Below are positions 1 to 11,904 of a stretch of 64,000 nucleotides of DNA, in pieces; the first letter of the stretch is position 1; each line of letters opens with the position of its first letter. The stretch is taken from assembly GCA_963978905.1 (NCBI GenBank), contig OZ022261.1:35386102-35450101 (forward strand), in the 5' to 3' direction. The notes under the pieces were generated by a model, which worked only from the letters and a program-made list of their open reading frames with translations, ran no database searches and was not told where the DNA came from. The translations under genes were made by a program, and so were the position numbers. Origin of the DNA: Trichostrongylus colubriformis. Lineage: Eukaryota > Nematoda > Chromadorea > Rhabditida > Trichostrongylidae.

Positions 1-585
1 CATTCGAAATGGGCTGTGGTTCTCATTCGAATCAGTCGATTATTGTGAATGCTGTAGCGATTCTAGTAATCTAGAAGAGTTCAACAAGAAATGAAACTAC
101 CTTCTGTTTCTTAACTGTATTCGGGTTACTCTTATTCAAAATATGACAGTTTTTCATTAACGGGTCTGCTCAAATGATATTCAGAAGCCATGCTAAAGCT
201 TTGGGTGTGAAGTGTAGATGATATAAGCAACGAAAAAAGGTTATTATGTGTTCCTCTTCGACTGAAACCGATTGTGTTTCTACGGAGGGAAAAAATTCAC
301 TATACTTGCATACTAGGGGTTCAAGAAGGGTGAAACACTACGTAGCGAACTGCGAAGAAGCTCTCAGGCTGATCTGTGCACCATCGTTGCGCCAGCTTAT
401 CCCAAAAAACGCGTCACATGCGGCTCATTGCCGCCACACCTCACAGATCTACGCGACTTCGACCAACATGTAAGAATACGGTGAGGCGGAACTATATGTC
501 CGCCGAAGAAGTTAGTCTTTCACCTTTTTCTTTTTATGATTTCATTTCTTGCTGCTACATAATATATCACCTCTTGCAATTATAT
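1..585. other. No gene recognised
   Basis: Only short frames without domain or splice context. AT-rich single-copy-looking sequence. Confidence 0.5.
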
Positions 586-589
586 TCAG

Positions 590-1160
590 GTTCTCTTCGA
601 AGCATTTTATGGTGCCCTCGAATGCAGCGATAGAGGGGAATTGGACGGATCAAAAAATGTATTGAATATGATAGTCGAGGTGCTTGGTAATACGACGGTG
701 CAGAAAAAAACCGAAGGAAATGGCCCAAAACTCGAGAATTTTGGCCCCTTCCCACCGTTGATTCTCGGCGCTGACGAGCTACCGTTAAGGGGCGGGTAGT
801 CCGGACTAGATTTCCGCTGCCAGGTTCCAAGTTGTTAAGAAGAAGTGATGCTCGAGAATACGACAGCATCTATTTTTTGTAGTGAACTTCGAGCCAACGA
901 TGAAAAAGCGCTCTGTCATACTTTCAGTCCTGCCGCATCTTCTTGGCCACTCCCACCGTAGCCAGTCAGGATCACGTCGCCTGGGGGCGGGGTCTGTCAT
1001 CCGAAGGCGTCGGCTGTTAACTATTACGCCATTTTTACAGCTCGCAGGCGCGCTTTTCGATGGGGATCTCGCCATATTTAAGCTCCTTAGGCCCGTACTT
1101 TCTATGGGAATGACTTCTCAGGGATTTTCCAATAGCCACGTTATCCGTGGTGTGTTTGGA
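590..1160. repeat. About 570-bp dispersed repeat, copy 1
   Basis: Shares order and sequence with 12724-13150 and 51350-51880: GGAAATGGCC(C)AAA.ACTCGAGAA, CTGCCGCATCTTCTTGGCCA, and GCGCGCTTTTCGATGGGGAT. All three copies are in the same direction. No terminal repeats are seen, so the element class is unknown. Confidence 0.75.
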
Positions 1161-1164
1161 CGAG

Positions 1165-2060
1165 CGCACATGTACAATCAAATATTTGACCCTTGAGCAC
1201 AGTCATGCTTTGAAGTAATTGGTCGCATATTCAGGCTATTTAGGGCCGGAATTTCGGTGAGAACTTCACCTCGTTACGGAATCAAAGTGCAGTTCGCATA
1301 TATTACAAGTATTGCACCCCACTCAAACTTTTCCTGTGTTTCTTTTGGCGTGTGCCGTGAAAGAAAAAATAGAAACATCCGGTGCCGACTAAATACTTCT
1401 CATGATGCGCCATGCAACCCTTTTTTACGTAAAATCGCAGTGACATTCGACTGTGATCTGCTTTGTCTTATGGGGTGCGCCGAGATACAACTTAGTGTTC
1501 CTATTCTTGAAGGATTGTTTTCATCAAATCACCAACCCATGACGAAATAAAACACACGCCTGGTTGGGGCGGACATTGGTCCAGGATCCGATCTTCGGAC
1601 CATGACAGTGAAGAGGGCGTCTCTTATCGCTGCACTCACAAGTAGAAATGGTGACTTTTCCAGCAAGCCCCTACACAAAAATCGTTATTTTTTCGCTTCC
1701 CTAATTGTTCGTAACTACATCCTGCATACTGTATTGTATTCAGGCTTGTCCTACATTATCGTCGCTCCATCTGATTTTTTCTTTTTTGCTGGCCTTAACA
1801 GCTGACGATTTCCTCTGATCGTCGATTTTATCTTGAGAAAGTTGTTCTTGTTTACGTGCTCTTTTTTATGTGATTGAACAATAGGCAGCCTATCACAGTT
1901 CGTTCTCTGAGCCGCTCGATGCTTGAAGATTATAAATGAGACGGTACAGTCAATACATCTTGTGAAGATTAATTAATACCAGTCACTTTCTTTTCCTTTT
2001 CACCGTGGTTAGTGATCAGTGAATCAGTTAAAACTAGCTAATGACAACTCCAATTATTAA
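1165..2060. other. No gene recognised
   Basis: Short frames only (the longest about 97 codons at 1257-1550, of ordinary intergenic composition). Nothing else seen. Confidence 0.5.
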
Positions 2061-2065
2061 TTTAT

Positions 2066-2742
2066 TGGTGTGTGGCATCATATCGAAAAATCGCTTCGTG
2101 GCGTCGCCGCCTTGGTGCCATCAGCACAACTTGCCGCTGTCAGCTGGGATTCCGCTAGGTCTCGAAAATATGGCACAGTGGAAGCTTTAGGAGAAGCTGC
2201 ATTTGTTGTGTTTTGATCGCTGAGAACCATGATATAGTAATAATGCAGGCTGTATGATTGCAGGGTGCTATCGCATCGAGGGGGCATCTAATAACAAGTT
2301 GGCCATCTAAGCATCTTGGGTGCGTTTTCGAGGGGTCAATCTGCACACTCAGGTGAATGTTTTTGCTTTTTTTGAATTTTTGCCTCAGGCTTGGTGTAGA
2401 AAAGTGATACCTGTCCCCTTCTAGGCTAAAGTAATTGAAGTTTATAATGAGATGTCCCCCTGCGCTCTTCACCCCCTTTTTCCCTGCGTTCTTTACCACA
2501 GTTCGTCTTTGGGCATCTAAAACAAATAAACTCAACAACAAAAATTGAAAATTTAAAAACGGCAACAAACAACAACAAAGTAGAGAAATCTTTTCAAAAA
2601 TGCTCGATTATGAGTGAATAAGTACTTCGGGCGTCAAACTTTAAGGATCTTGTACGCAATCGCACTCGAAAAACCAACCCGGACTTACCGCGCCACTCGC
2701 CGCAGGCGGCCACGCGATTTTTCGACATAAGGTAACACACCC
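2066..2742. mobile_element. About 680-bp repeat with GGTGTGT...ACACACC ends, copy 1
   Basis: Left end GGTGTGTGGCATCATATCGA, right end TTCGACATAAGGTAACACAC. It shares its whole length with 42811-43347, for example AGAAGCTGCATTTGTTGT at 2190 and 42942, GCTGAGAACCAT, and CACTCAGGTGAAT. Copy 1 carries about 130 bp of extra sequence around 2395-2510. No transposase frame. Confidence 0.75.
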
Positions 2743-3016
2743 TTTATTATTCACATGGGTGTGTTTTCTGAAGCATATAAGTAGCTAGATGATAAAATCA
2801 AGGGCTGCAGTTTCGAAGAATGCGGATTTAACGAAGCTTCTTCCTCAGTTTCGAAGCCGTAACAAGGGCTCTTGACTGGGCAAGAAATGCCTCTGTTGTT
2901 TCTGTCGATTGCTACACCCAACTATTGATCCAAAAGTTGTTTCAAATAAACCAAAAAAGTCCTCGATAAAAAATACACCATCAATCGTCCGAGCAAATAA
3001 ATACCGCTGCAAAGTA

Positions 3017-3734
3017 TTAGGTTGTCGGGAAAGTTCTTTCGTTTTTTAAAAACTTGCCTTTTTCCCTCAAAACTGCTTTCCAGAAATTTCTTACATATAA
3101 AAAAAATACAAAAAAATACATACAAAAAAATACGAAATACATATATATGTAGTACAAGTTCTCACGCATCTATAGGTATTATTGTCTTCCATCTCCGGGA
3201 TAACCTTTTTCGGAAAAATAAATATATATCAAAGGTCAATGTCATCTTCATTATCGAAAATTTTTCTTTGAATGGCGTTAGACAGGGAAAGCAAAAGGTA
3301 ATAATCCGATGGAGCAAGATCAGGACTTTAAGGTGGATGGGGCAGCAATTTTTATCCAAGCTCTAGAATTTTTTGGGGAGTCACTTTTTCAATATGTGGG
3401 AAGACTTGCCAAAAAATTGCCTCGCCAAAAAATTCTTGAGCTTGAATGAGAAGTGCTGCCCCATCCATCTTATAGCCCTGATCTTGCTCCATCGGACTAC
3501 CATCTTTTCCTTTCCCTATCTAACGCCATTCAAAAAAATTTTTGTATCGAAAATGAGGTTGACCTTTGATATTTATTTTGCCGAAAAAGGTTATCCGGTA
3601 GATGGAAGACAATAATACCTATAAATGCGTGAGAACTTGTACTACATATATATGTACAGGAGAAATTTCTGGAAAGCAGTTTTGAGGGAAAAAGCAAGTT
3701 TTTAAAAAACGAAAGAACTTTCCCGACAACCTAA
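3017..3734. mobile_element. Palindromic mariner fold-back element, 718 bp, TA target duplication
   Basis: Begins TTAGGTTGTCGGGAAAGTTC and ends with its inverse complement, flanked by TA on both sides (3015-3016, 3735-3736). The two arms are inverted copies of about 350 bp. Each arm encodes, towards its outer end, the mariner transposase C-terminal stretch HPSYSPDLAPSDYHLF (plus strand around 3455-3510; minus strand around 3300-3350). The element is therefore two inverted 3' halves of one mariner family, with no 5' half. Confidence 0.88.
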
Positions 3735-3739
3735 TACCA

Positions 3740-5860
3740 TGGATTTTGGGCGCATGTCCCATCATACAAGCAATAATTTATAAACATTTGATTTCTATGC
3801 TTAAAGACTTCATCTTCCGAAGTAGAGAAATTTCTGTGAATACTCTCCGCTATTCGCTATTTTCTGAGAACTCTAAGGCGCTCCAAACAGCCGTTCAATA
3901 GGAAATGTCGTTTGAGTCTGTGGGTGAATCGGAGAGGATAATCGAGTAACTTGAAGGAATCAAACAGAGTGGCAGAGTATAAGGAGGAGCGTAGGCGTGG
4001 AGAAATTGACTCGACTAAACGCATTTGACCGAAAAAACTTGATATTTTTTCGTTTTGGAGCTATTAGCGTAAGGACGTTATGTGGCTAGTGAGCTTCATA
4101 AAATCATTTTTTAAATTCCCCTAGAACAGCTGGCAGCAAAACGCAACATAGCAGAGCAGGCGCTTGATTTCTGTAGGTTACTTGTGATTTATACGTGCTC
4201 TGGAAGTTCACCAATCTGAGTATTTCGAAGGAAAAAACGAAAACCTTCGAAACGAAGCCATTTGCTGGTTTATCGTTGGCGGGAGAAAGCTGGGAGTTTT
4301 TTTCCTTTCGAGGAATGTATTGTTTTTGATTTTTTCAAAGAGGTTAGTTTTTTTTCTAAATTTCCACAAAAAATCCGAAGAACAGAATACTTATTTATTG
4401 ATGTATTATGGTACTCCAATCATGTTGCCGTTTGGGAATACATAATCATTACACCTACACATGCGGGAATCTATACGGGGCACAGGCTGGTGTATGTAAA
4501 ACAATTTTGTTACGATATTATTTTGAATTAGGAATTCAAAATCTCCCACGACAGGCCTTCAATGCCGAGAAACAAAGAAGCTGATCCGATGTGAGGCTTG
4601 TCACTTTGATGTGGTACACTTTCTACCGAATGTGTCAAGGAATGGGGGTGTGCATCGTTAAGAGAGGATTCCGCAATGATGCGTGCGGCGCTACTCATGC
4701 GAGCTGAGGTCGCTTTGTGTATTGGGGTCCTAAAGTGATTGCTGCACCTCATTTCAGGCGTAATCGATTTGGGACCCAACTATATACATATGGCACCTCT
4801 AGAGCGCACGCATTACGCCGCATGCCGCGTTGCGAATAGAGTTGTTGTTGGATTTTTTTCGAAACGGGTATTTTTATACAAAGATTTTTGGCGGTCGTAT
4901 AACGCAAAGTTATTTTGATTTCCGCTTTGCACAGGCCCGTAGACGGAAGCCAAACAATTGAAATCGTTCCCTGACGATACACCCCCTGAAGAAGACTACA
5001 AAGTAAATCAAAAAGTAGTTGCAGAAATATTGTAGTAAATGGAATGGTTGGAAGTTTAAAAGTTCGCAGTTCTGGAATATTGCCCAATGTCTTGTGTGGG
5101 AAGTAGTAAGCAGTAATTCCAATAGCTGACAAACTTCATTGACCCACGTTAGGTTTGATCCACCGCATCAATTCCACATGTGATTTGAAAAGGAAATAAT
5201 CGATAGTGAAAGTCTTAGAGCTCGATGCCAGCAGCTGTTTTTTTCGGTAGTCATCCTCATCTGCTTAGAAAAGCTTCAACTTTTTACTTTTTTGTTGTTT
5301 GTAGATTCTCCCTTCTCTACGTCTTGCCTCTGGCTCACGTCACCCTTTGATCCCTATTTTTGATATTTTCTGTTTTCTGTTTCATTATTTCTACGAATAA
5401 TTCCGTTCGTCAGTTTTTAATTCAGAATGCTATGTTTTTTTTCTTTGCGGCGATTCTTCGAAGACTTGCGAACTTTTTCATGACTTGTTATCTTGTTTCA
5501 CTCCTTTTTCGGAGTACACATTCATCAGTTAACATTGGGCCCAGAAAACTGGTTCATGAATACTGTAATTGACCAATTTGTCGATCTATGGCTGAAAACG
5601 TGGGCGAAAGGTTGCTAAATTGGGTTATCGGGTGAAGCTCGTGACGGCAGTCCTGTTGTCTCGCGAATTCCAGTCGAGAAATTGCTACGATCCCTGAGTG
5701 AACCTTGAATATCACGTTTTTCGGTAATACATAAAGGGTAATTCTGTATTGCCGAGTCATTTCGTCTCTGTGCCGTGAAAATTTCACAAAAATGGGTGGA
5801 ACGTACATTAATTTGTAATATTATCAGAAGCAGAAAAAATTGTTACAGTTCAGTAATTAC
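3740..5860. other. No gene recognised
   Basis: Mostly AT-rich. A scrap of the MITE interior lies at 4770-4840 (GGGACCCAACTATATACATA). No convincing exon. Confidence 0.5.
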
Positions 5861-5863
5861 TTG

Positions 5864-6665
5864 TTGGGCATTCCGTAGGTGATGTCGCTTTTTATCTACG
5901 AAAATTTCGCTTTGAAGCTATAGGTCTGTGCAGCATATCACATATTGTTGGAAGGGAATTTATCGGCTCTGCAAAACATTATTTTCAATTTTTGGGTGTA
6001 CTAGAATGGGAATAAAAGTTTCACCTCAAAAATCTCTGTTTGTCTTATCATTTGAAAAGACTTTTTTGCTCCATTGAGATTACGTTCCGGTATGATTTTG
6101 GCTGCGATTTAGGCTGGATTTTCAAACCATTCGCCAGGGATCCAGTTAACGTTATTTTACAAATTATTGTTTCAGCCGAAAGATAAGGAATTTGGTCAGT
6201 GTGTCCCCGTCCCTACTCACCACCTCTACTTGACGTTTCATCACTCATTCAATGGACGGGTTGAGAAAATTATCTTGGCCATAATTCAAGCAAATGGTCA
6301 AAGATCAGCAAATTTGGAGAAAGAATGACAAGTCTTTTCGACCAACCAACTGGTGGAACATGTAGAAGAGGTCGGGGCTGAGTAAGAGACACATGATTGA
6401 TTCTTTTTTTTTTGAGTGAAAGATAATCTTTCAATTAATGGCCGGTGTGGCTGGTTTTTGTCGACTGGACGAACCACTTCGCCAGCCTAAAAATCGACCC
6501 CATTCTGACGGATCTAGAAATTTGACTGTCCTTTGTAAAACAGAAAAATCTTTACCGATCGGCTTAGTGGGAAGTTCTCGCTCGTCTTTCGAATAATATT
6601 CGACATGCTGCACAATTTTATAATTGTATGGGAAAAACCCCATTCCAAGAAAGTTATGGGGCAAA
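5864..6665. mobile_element. Degenerate copy of the GGGTCATTCC fold-back family
   Basis: Starts TTGGGCATTCCGTAGGTGAT. The stretch 6110-6240 (CCAGTTAACGTTATTTTACA) matches 11090-11220 of the intact copy. The stretch 6350-6510 (GTAGAAGAGGTCGG... GCCAGCCTAAAAATCG) matches 11350-11500. The right end near 6665 is diverged. Confidence 0.65.
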
Positions 6666-6669
6666 CTGC

Positions 6670-9000
6670 ATGTCAATCCATTCTGCATACTGGTACTTTT
6701 GTGACACGGTACATTTTGAAAACGAGGTGCGTTTCTTCAGGTTCGTTTCGAACTGCTGATTCTTCTTTTAGTTCTCTTTCCTCTCCACTTCCTCTCCACT
6801 GTCTTTTTTTATATTCCGAGAGATTTTCAATGATGGGATTCTTTCCACCGCGCCTTCATTGAGTATTTTCGCCGTCATCGGCCATTTGATCTTCTCGAGC
6901 TTTCAAAATACAATTTTTGGGAATGTCGACGAGAATATAATTTCTGTCACGCTTCAGTCATGTAATGATGCTTCACAAGATGATGGAGTACGGTTGGAGA
7001 AAGCTGATGCGCACCGTCACCCAAGTTTTATACGATCACTGCGGAAAAGTCGTGGACGACCAACAACCGACATCTGTAGAGATGGAAAAGCCAATGATGG
7101 GATTTGTGAGTTCCAGCTACATACTTTTCTGAGGGTGCTTGTGCTAAGAGCTGCGGCGCGCGACGCGACGCGTGCGAGCCAAAGGCGCAGTATGTACGTG
7201 GGTCCTGGAGCGATTTCTATGTGCTACACCTCGTTCCAGGCAACGCTTCGGGACTCAACTATGTATAGCGCTCCTAGCTAGCACGTATCGCGTCACACAT
7301 CCCATGTCACAGTGCAAAATCTTGACAGTGACGTATACATCCTACTTTTCTGGATGTTTTAGCTTTTGCTGCACCTAAGACATTTACCGTTATTCAAAAT
7401 TTTCCGTTCATGAATGTTCTTGTCAATTAGCTGCAATAATCAATAGGCATTCAATAGGAAATCAACGCGTTAGGGCCTCACTAAACGTCGAGATAATGTC
7501 TTTGCATCATTATGGCTGTATTTGCGTTCAGTCGTCACGATCTGACTTCATAAATTTTTAGTGCCTTAAGAAATGTTCCGAAACTCGATTTTCGCGAATT
7601 CTTCCATGACTGATTCCGTGATGACTGGTTTTTATTTTTGATTTCCTTCAACTCATGGTAGGGTGGAGTGACCCTTAGAGCGATCCTTGCTTTGAGATTT
7701 TCTGTATGGACGAGAGCATAGTAGGTAGAGAGTACCGTTCCCTTGGAGGCCTGCCATTTCCAAAGGTTGCAGTACATCCCAGAGTCAGGCTTGAAGCGGG
7801 GGAACCTCGTCGGGAGGACGTATATTGAAAATTTTCCCCGAGAAATACTTGATAACATCACACTGTCGAAAGAGTGTTGGGTCCGTTAGCCGACCTCTGA
7901 AAAAGGTCGATAATCATACTCAGTATTACTAGGATTTGACGGCTTCTTTGGGTAGACGGGTCGAGTAGCGCAGATACCTCAGATGTGTCGGCCGGAGAAG
8001 AAGGTAGTATTTTCCGAAATTTTCCTCGACGTCATGGTGCACCCTGGTACATCCCCTCTTACCTCCAAAAATCAGCGCCGAGCAAAGAGAGAGCCAATAT
8101 GTAGTGTTGAAATGAAAAATGAGCTTCACTATTACATCTATTCCAAAATCTATCACTATCCCTCCCAACCGACCAAAATACGACCAGTTCGAAGGATTCC
8201 CCAGCAGAAGCTCGGTCCTGGCTTCCTGCCCGAATCGTAGCTTTCACTGACAGCACAAGGCAGGGAAATCGATCATCGCTTCTTGAGAATGACTATCGTT
8301 CCAGAGTCATACGTCTATTATCACTTCTATTTTTTAGTCGTAGCCGAGATGTGGTCATACGACTTTCACGGACAAAAAAAAAACGCACAGAAACATACAC
8401 ACACATCAGAGCTGCCGAGACATTATGAATGTTATGTTCTGTAGCTGTACATGCATTTCAACGTTAATCAGTAGCTATCCCCGTCTTTGTTTCTTTTCCG
8501 AATTCGATCGATATGTGAAGAACCCGCTAAATGTCAATGTGAAGCTTCTTCATTGCGTGGTAATGTCAGTGCATGTGTCTGTGTGTGTGTGCTGTGCATG
8601 ATGGGCACTGCTTGCCATGCCATCTGCCCTACCCCTCTACTGGAAATGTTTTGTTGCAGCAAGCAGTTGCCGTAGGGCCTCCTCATAACATTTCAGTGCG
8701 AATAACTAGCCGTTCGCTATCATCAACAGCACCACTGTGAGATTGTTCTGCTTCTAACTGCTATCACTCTCCCTCCCCCACCTCGATGATCTTTGACCAT
8801 GCGGAAAGCCTTCAGCATCTGTAGGTCTAAACATCTTGAATTCTTTCCGGCTTACTGGCTTGTTGCATTAATATTTTCAAGAGAATATACAAAATGAAAT
8901 TCGGGGATATTGATTTTGATATTTTTTGAATGTTGATAGCTGCAGATTTTTGCCGCAGCCCGCGATGCGAAAGTTGTTACAAGTATGCTGAGTTATGGGT
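6670..9000. other. No gene recognised
   Basis: Apart from the repeat scrap at 7140-7310 and a short (TG)n run near 8576, only unremarkable frames. Confidence 0.5.
7140..7310. repeat. GC-rich fragment of the GCGACGCG...CGTGCGAGC repeat
   Basis: GACGCGTGCGAGCCAAAGGCGC and GTGGGTCCTGGAGCGATT match the interior of the 63551-63796 MITE. Further scraps of the same interior occur near 4770-4840, 17950-18010, 33095-33160, 44330-44480 and 55270-55350. Confidence 0.55.
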
Positions 9001-9009
9001 AAAAGCTTC

Positions 9010-9082
9010 GGTGTAGGACAGGACTCGAACCCACACTCCATGCTTTCCGGGCATATGTGCTAATCCATTACACTACCGACAC
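9010..9082 (-). tRNA. tRNA-like cloverleaf, anticodon loop CCGGAAA (GGA), likely pseudogene or SINE head
   Basis: Read on the minus strand: acceptor GTGTCGG pairs with CCTACAC at 6 of 7 positions, D-arm GTGT/GCAC, anticodon stem TATGC/GCATG with loop CCGGAAA, short variable loop, T-arm GTGGG/CCTGT around TTCGAGT. The A box TAGTGTAATGG and B box GGTTCGAGTCC both fit the pol III consensus. Anticodon GGA would mean serine, yet serine tRNAs have a long variable arm and this one does not. The T stem is mostly wobble. A functional tRNA is therefore doubtful. Confidence 0.45.
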
Positions 9083-10261
9083 TCCTTTCACCTAAACTCA
9101 GCTTCTGAATGTGTAGTTATTCGGAGAATTCTTCAAACTCTCGTCTTGCAACCTCGGCCTTGTTAGTTGTAAGTTGTTTAATTAGTATGTGCCTCCGAAG
9201 ACGACGATTCAGTCGAAACCTCAAGCCATTGCAATAAATGCTCAACCAATCAACCTCGAAAGTCACAAACTAATCAAGCAACATATACAAACATAATCTT
9301 TTGAGCAAAAAAAAAGCGCAAAATGATACTCTACATAATCCTTGTAAAATCACAGGCATCGTGCTCATGGAAACAGCGTAGCCCTTGATCCTCGAAAAAT
9401 TGTTCCCGTACTCTGTATTCTGTAAAATCGAAAAGACCAAAGAGTTTACGTTCGTTTTGGCTGAAATTATGTAAAACGGAACAACTACTAGCTCATTTGA
9501 ATTCTCGCAGCAGAATTTGTACGGCTATTTTCGGTGGAAATTCCCAGTTTTTAAAGCCCGCTTAAACCCCCCCCCCCTTTTTTTTGTTTCCAAAGTACTT
9601 TTCGAGAGATTAATTCACTTTGGGATTTTTTTTGCAGAACGTTGCACATCGCTTCATTGTTCAGTTACTGCTCATTTACTTAAAGGCACAGTTAACGATA
9701 ATATGAGTACGTTGGTTCCATCAGCGAGTAGATGGCCCCTTCCACAAGGGCAAAGCGTATGCCATCATTACGACGCGAGGCTGGGTGCTTAACGCGTAAG
9801 GAACATGTAGATAAGATGACGGCCACCGCCTCAAGATGGCCCACACCCATCTTCCATTCAACCAGCTGGTGAGCGGTGGCTTTTACGTGAATGAGAGGCA
9901 TGACATAAGAAATGATAGAAAGTACTCACATTGTAAAAGCAATCTTATCGGATATTATCACGTAAAAGCTTGTGCAAATATTACTTGTTTTTGAGCTGCA
10001 AACTCGTCGAATCCAAAGGTCAGAAACACTTAATTTTCAAGGTTTCCGAAAAGTTTCCCCGTTTCTTCTCCACACTTGTGTTCTTTAGCACTCCCAGAGT
10101 CTTTATGGAGCGCGATGGGGCACGAAAATTATCGTGAATGGTGCCTTTAAGGAAATGAAGGGCTTTTTTCTCAAGCACTGTGCCTTTGAATGAAGTAAAG
10201 GAAAAAATGGAAAAACTGAACTATTCGTTAACCAGCACGAAACATAGAGAGCAAAAATATA

Positions 10262-11634
10262 TTGGGTCATTCCATAAGTAATGTCGTTTTTTTCAAGCAT
10301 AAATTTTTCCCATGAAATCATAAGTTTCTGCAGCATGTCATTAACCATTTGAAAGAGGTTTTCCTGCTCTACAAAATGACATGCTTAGTTTTTGAGTACG
10401 TTAGAATGGGGCCGACATTTAGGCTGGCGAAGAGTTAGGTCCAGCCGACGAAAATTGGCCTAAGCGGCAATCAATTGAAACACTATATCTCACTTTAGGA
10501 AAAATAACCAGTCATGTGTCTCGTACTTAGTCCTCACCTCTTCTACAATTTCCAATATTTAGTTGATCTGGAAGTCATGTCGTTCTTTTTCTAAAATCTT
10601 TTTTTCGAAAGCACCCACAGTTATTCAAAATGAAATTTTTTCTTTCAAACTCTTTGCTTAAATTGTTTTTCCTTTGTATGCCAACACGAGGTTAGTTGTG
10701 GAACCTTTATTGGCCTAACGTTTCGACCTTCTCGTCTTCTTCAGAGGCCTGAAGATGGCTCGAAGCTCTTGATTTGTAAAGTATCCGAATAAGCGCCTCC
10801 TCCCCTCTAGCGTCGTCTTCTTCAGAGGCCTGAAGATGGCTCGAAGCTCTTGATTTGTAAAGTCGTCTTCTTCAGAAGGTCGAAACGTTAGGCCAATAAA
10901 GGTTCCACAACTAACCTCGTGTTGGCATACAAAGGAAAAACAATCGACAATTATGCCGAGGTTTCAACAAAGGAGAACATGGGAGCTCTTTGCTTAAAGT
11001 TGCTTTATGAGCCACTTCGGAGAACTTTCTCTGCTTTATCGAAAACATCTTTCTATTCTGTTTTGGCTGCGATTCAGATTGAGTTTTAATGCCATGTGAT
11101 AGGGGTCCAGTTAACATTTTTCACAATTTATTTTTTCCATGAGAAAGTTAAGGAGTCCGGTCAGTGGTATTTCCCTGTTCCTACCCACACCCTGCTCTCA
11201 ACATTTCACCACCCTTTCAACTGACTGGTTGAGAAAATTTTCTTGCTTCGGTTCGAGGAAATTGTCTAAAATCACCGAGTTGAGGAGGAAAAATTAAATG
11301 TGGAAAAAGAACGAAACGACTTCTTGATCAACTAAATATTGGAAATTGTAGAAGAGGTCAGGACTAAGTACGCGACACATGACTGGTTGATTTTCCTAAA
11401 GTGAAATATAGTGTTTCAATTGATTGCCGGTTTGGCCAATTTTTGCCGGCTGGACCTATCTTTTCGCCAGCCTAAATGTCGGCGCCATTCTGACATACTC
11501 AAAACCCGAACATGTCATTTTGTAGAGCAGAAAATTTCCTTCCAAATGGTACATGAAAAGCTGCAAAAAACTTGTGATTTTATGGCAAAAATTTTTGCTT
11601 GGATAAAAACGACATTACTTATGGAATGACCCAA
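10262..11634. mobile_element. Long fold-back element with GGGTCATTCC ends, 1.37 kb, TA duplication
   Basis: The ends are TTGGGTCATTCCATAAGTAA and its inverse, flanked by TA (10260-10261, 11635-11636). The two arms, about 370 bp each, are roughly 85% inverted copies (compare 10263-10560 with the complement of 11340-11634). The middle also carries sequence shared with the copy at 5864-6665, and a second palindrome at 10663-10943. TA duplication and TIR shape suggest Tc1/mariner, but no transposase remains. Confidence 0.82.
10663..10943. mobile_element. Palindromic insert nested in the fold-back element, with internal duplication
   Basis: An inverted repeat runs from TTGTTTTTCCTTTGTATGCC to its complement, with arms of about 75-80 bp. 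Between the arms a 48-bp unit (CGTCTTCTTCAGAGGCCTGA...TTTGTAAAG) occurs at about 10732-10780 and again at 10814-10862. A partial third GTCGTCTTCTTCAGA begins at 10863. It looks like a small MITE that landed in the larger element. Confidence 0.75.
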
Positions 11635-11904
11635 TATTATATTAAGTTATCAGTTACTGTAGTAGCACTTTAATTTGAGTCCTTGAAACTTGTGTTCCGA
11701 TTGAGAGGGACTCGTTGTTAGATGAGTCTTGCATACAAGTATTCGGTTTCTCTTCCCTTTTGAATCGTTCCATACTTCCCTGGGTCTTCCTATACTTCAC
11801 AACCAATTGTGACCACTCTTTGAGCATTTTCACCGCCTACGGGTATGGATTTTGTTCAAAGCATTCGTGATTTCGGTGCTGACGAATGAAAATGAATGAT
11901 GAAA

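Noticed and set aside
8560..8600. (TG)n run as a regulatory element
   Set aside because: Short and imperfect microsatellite with no gene nearby.
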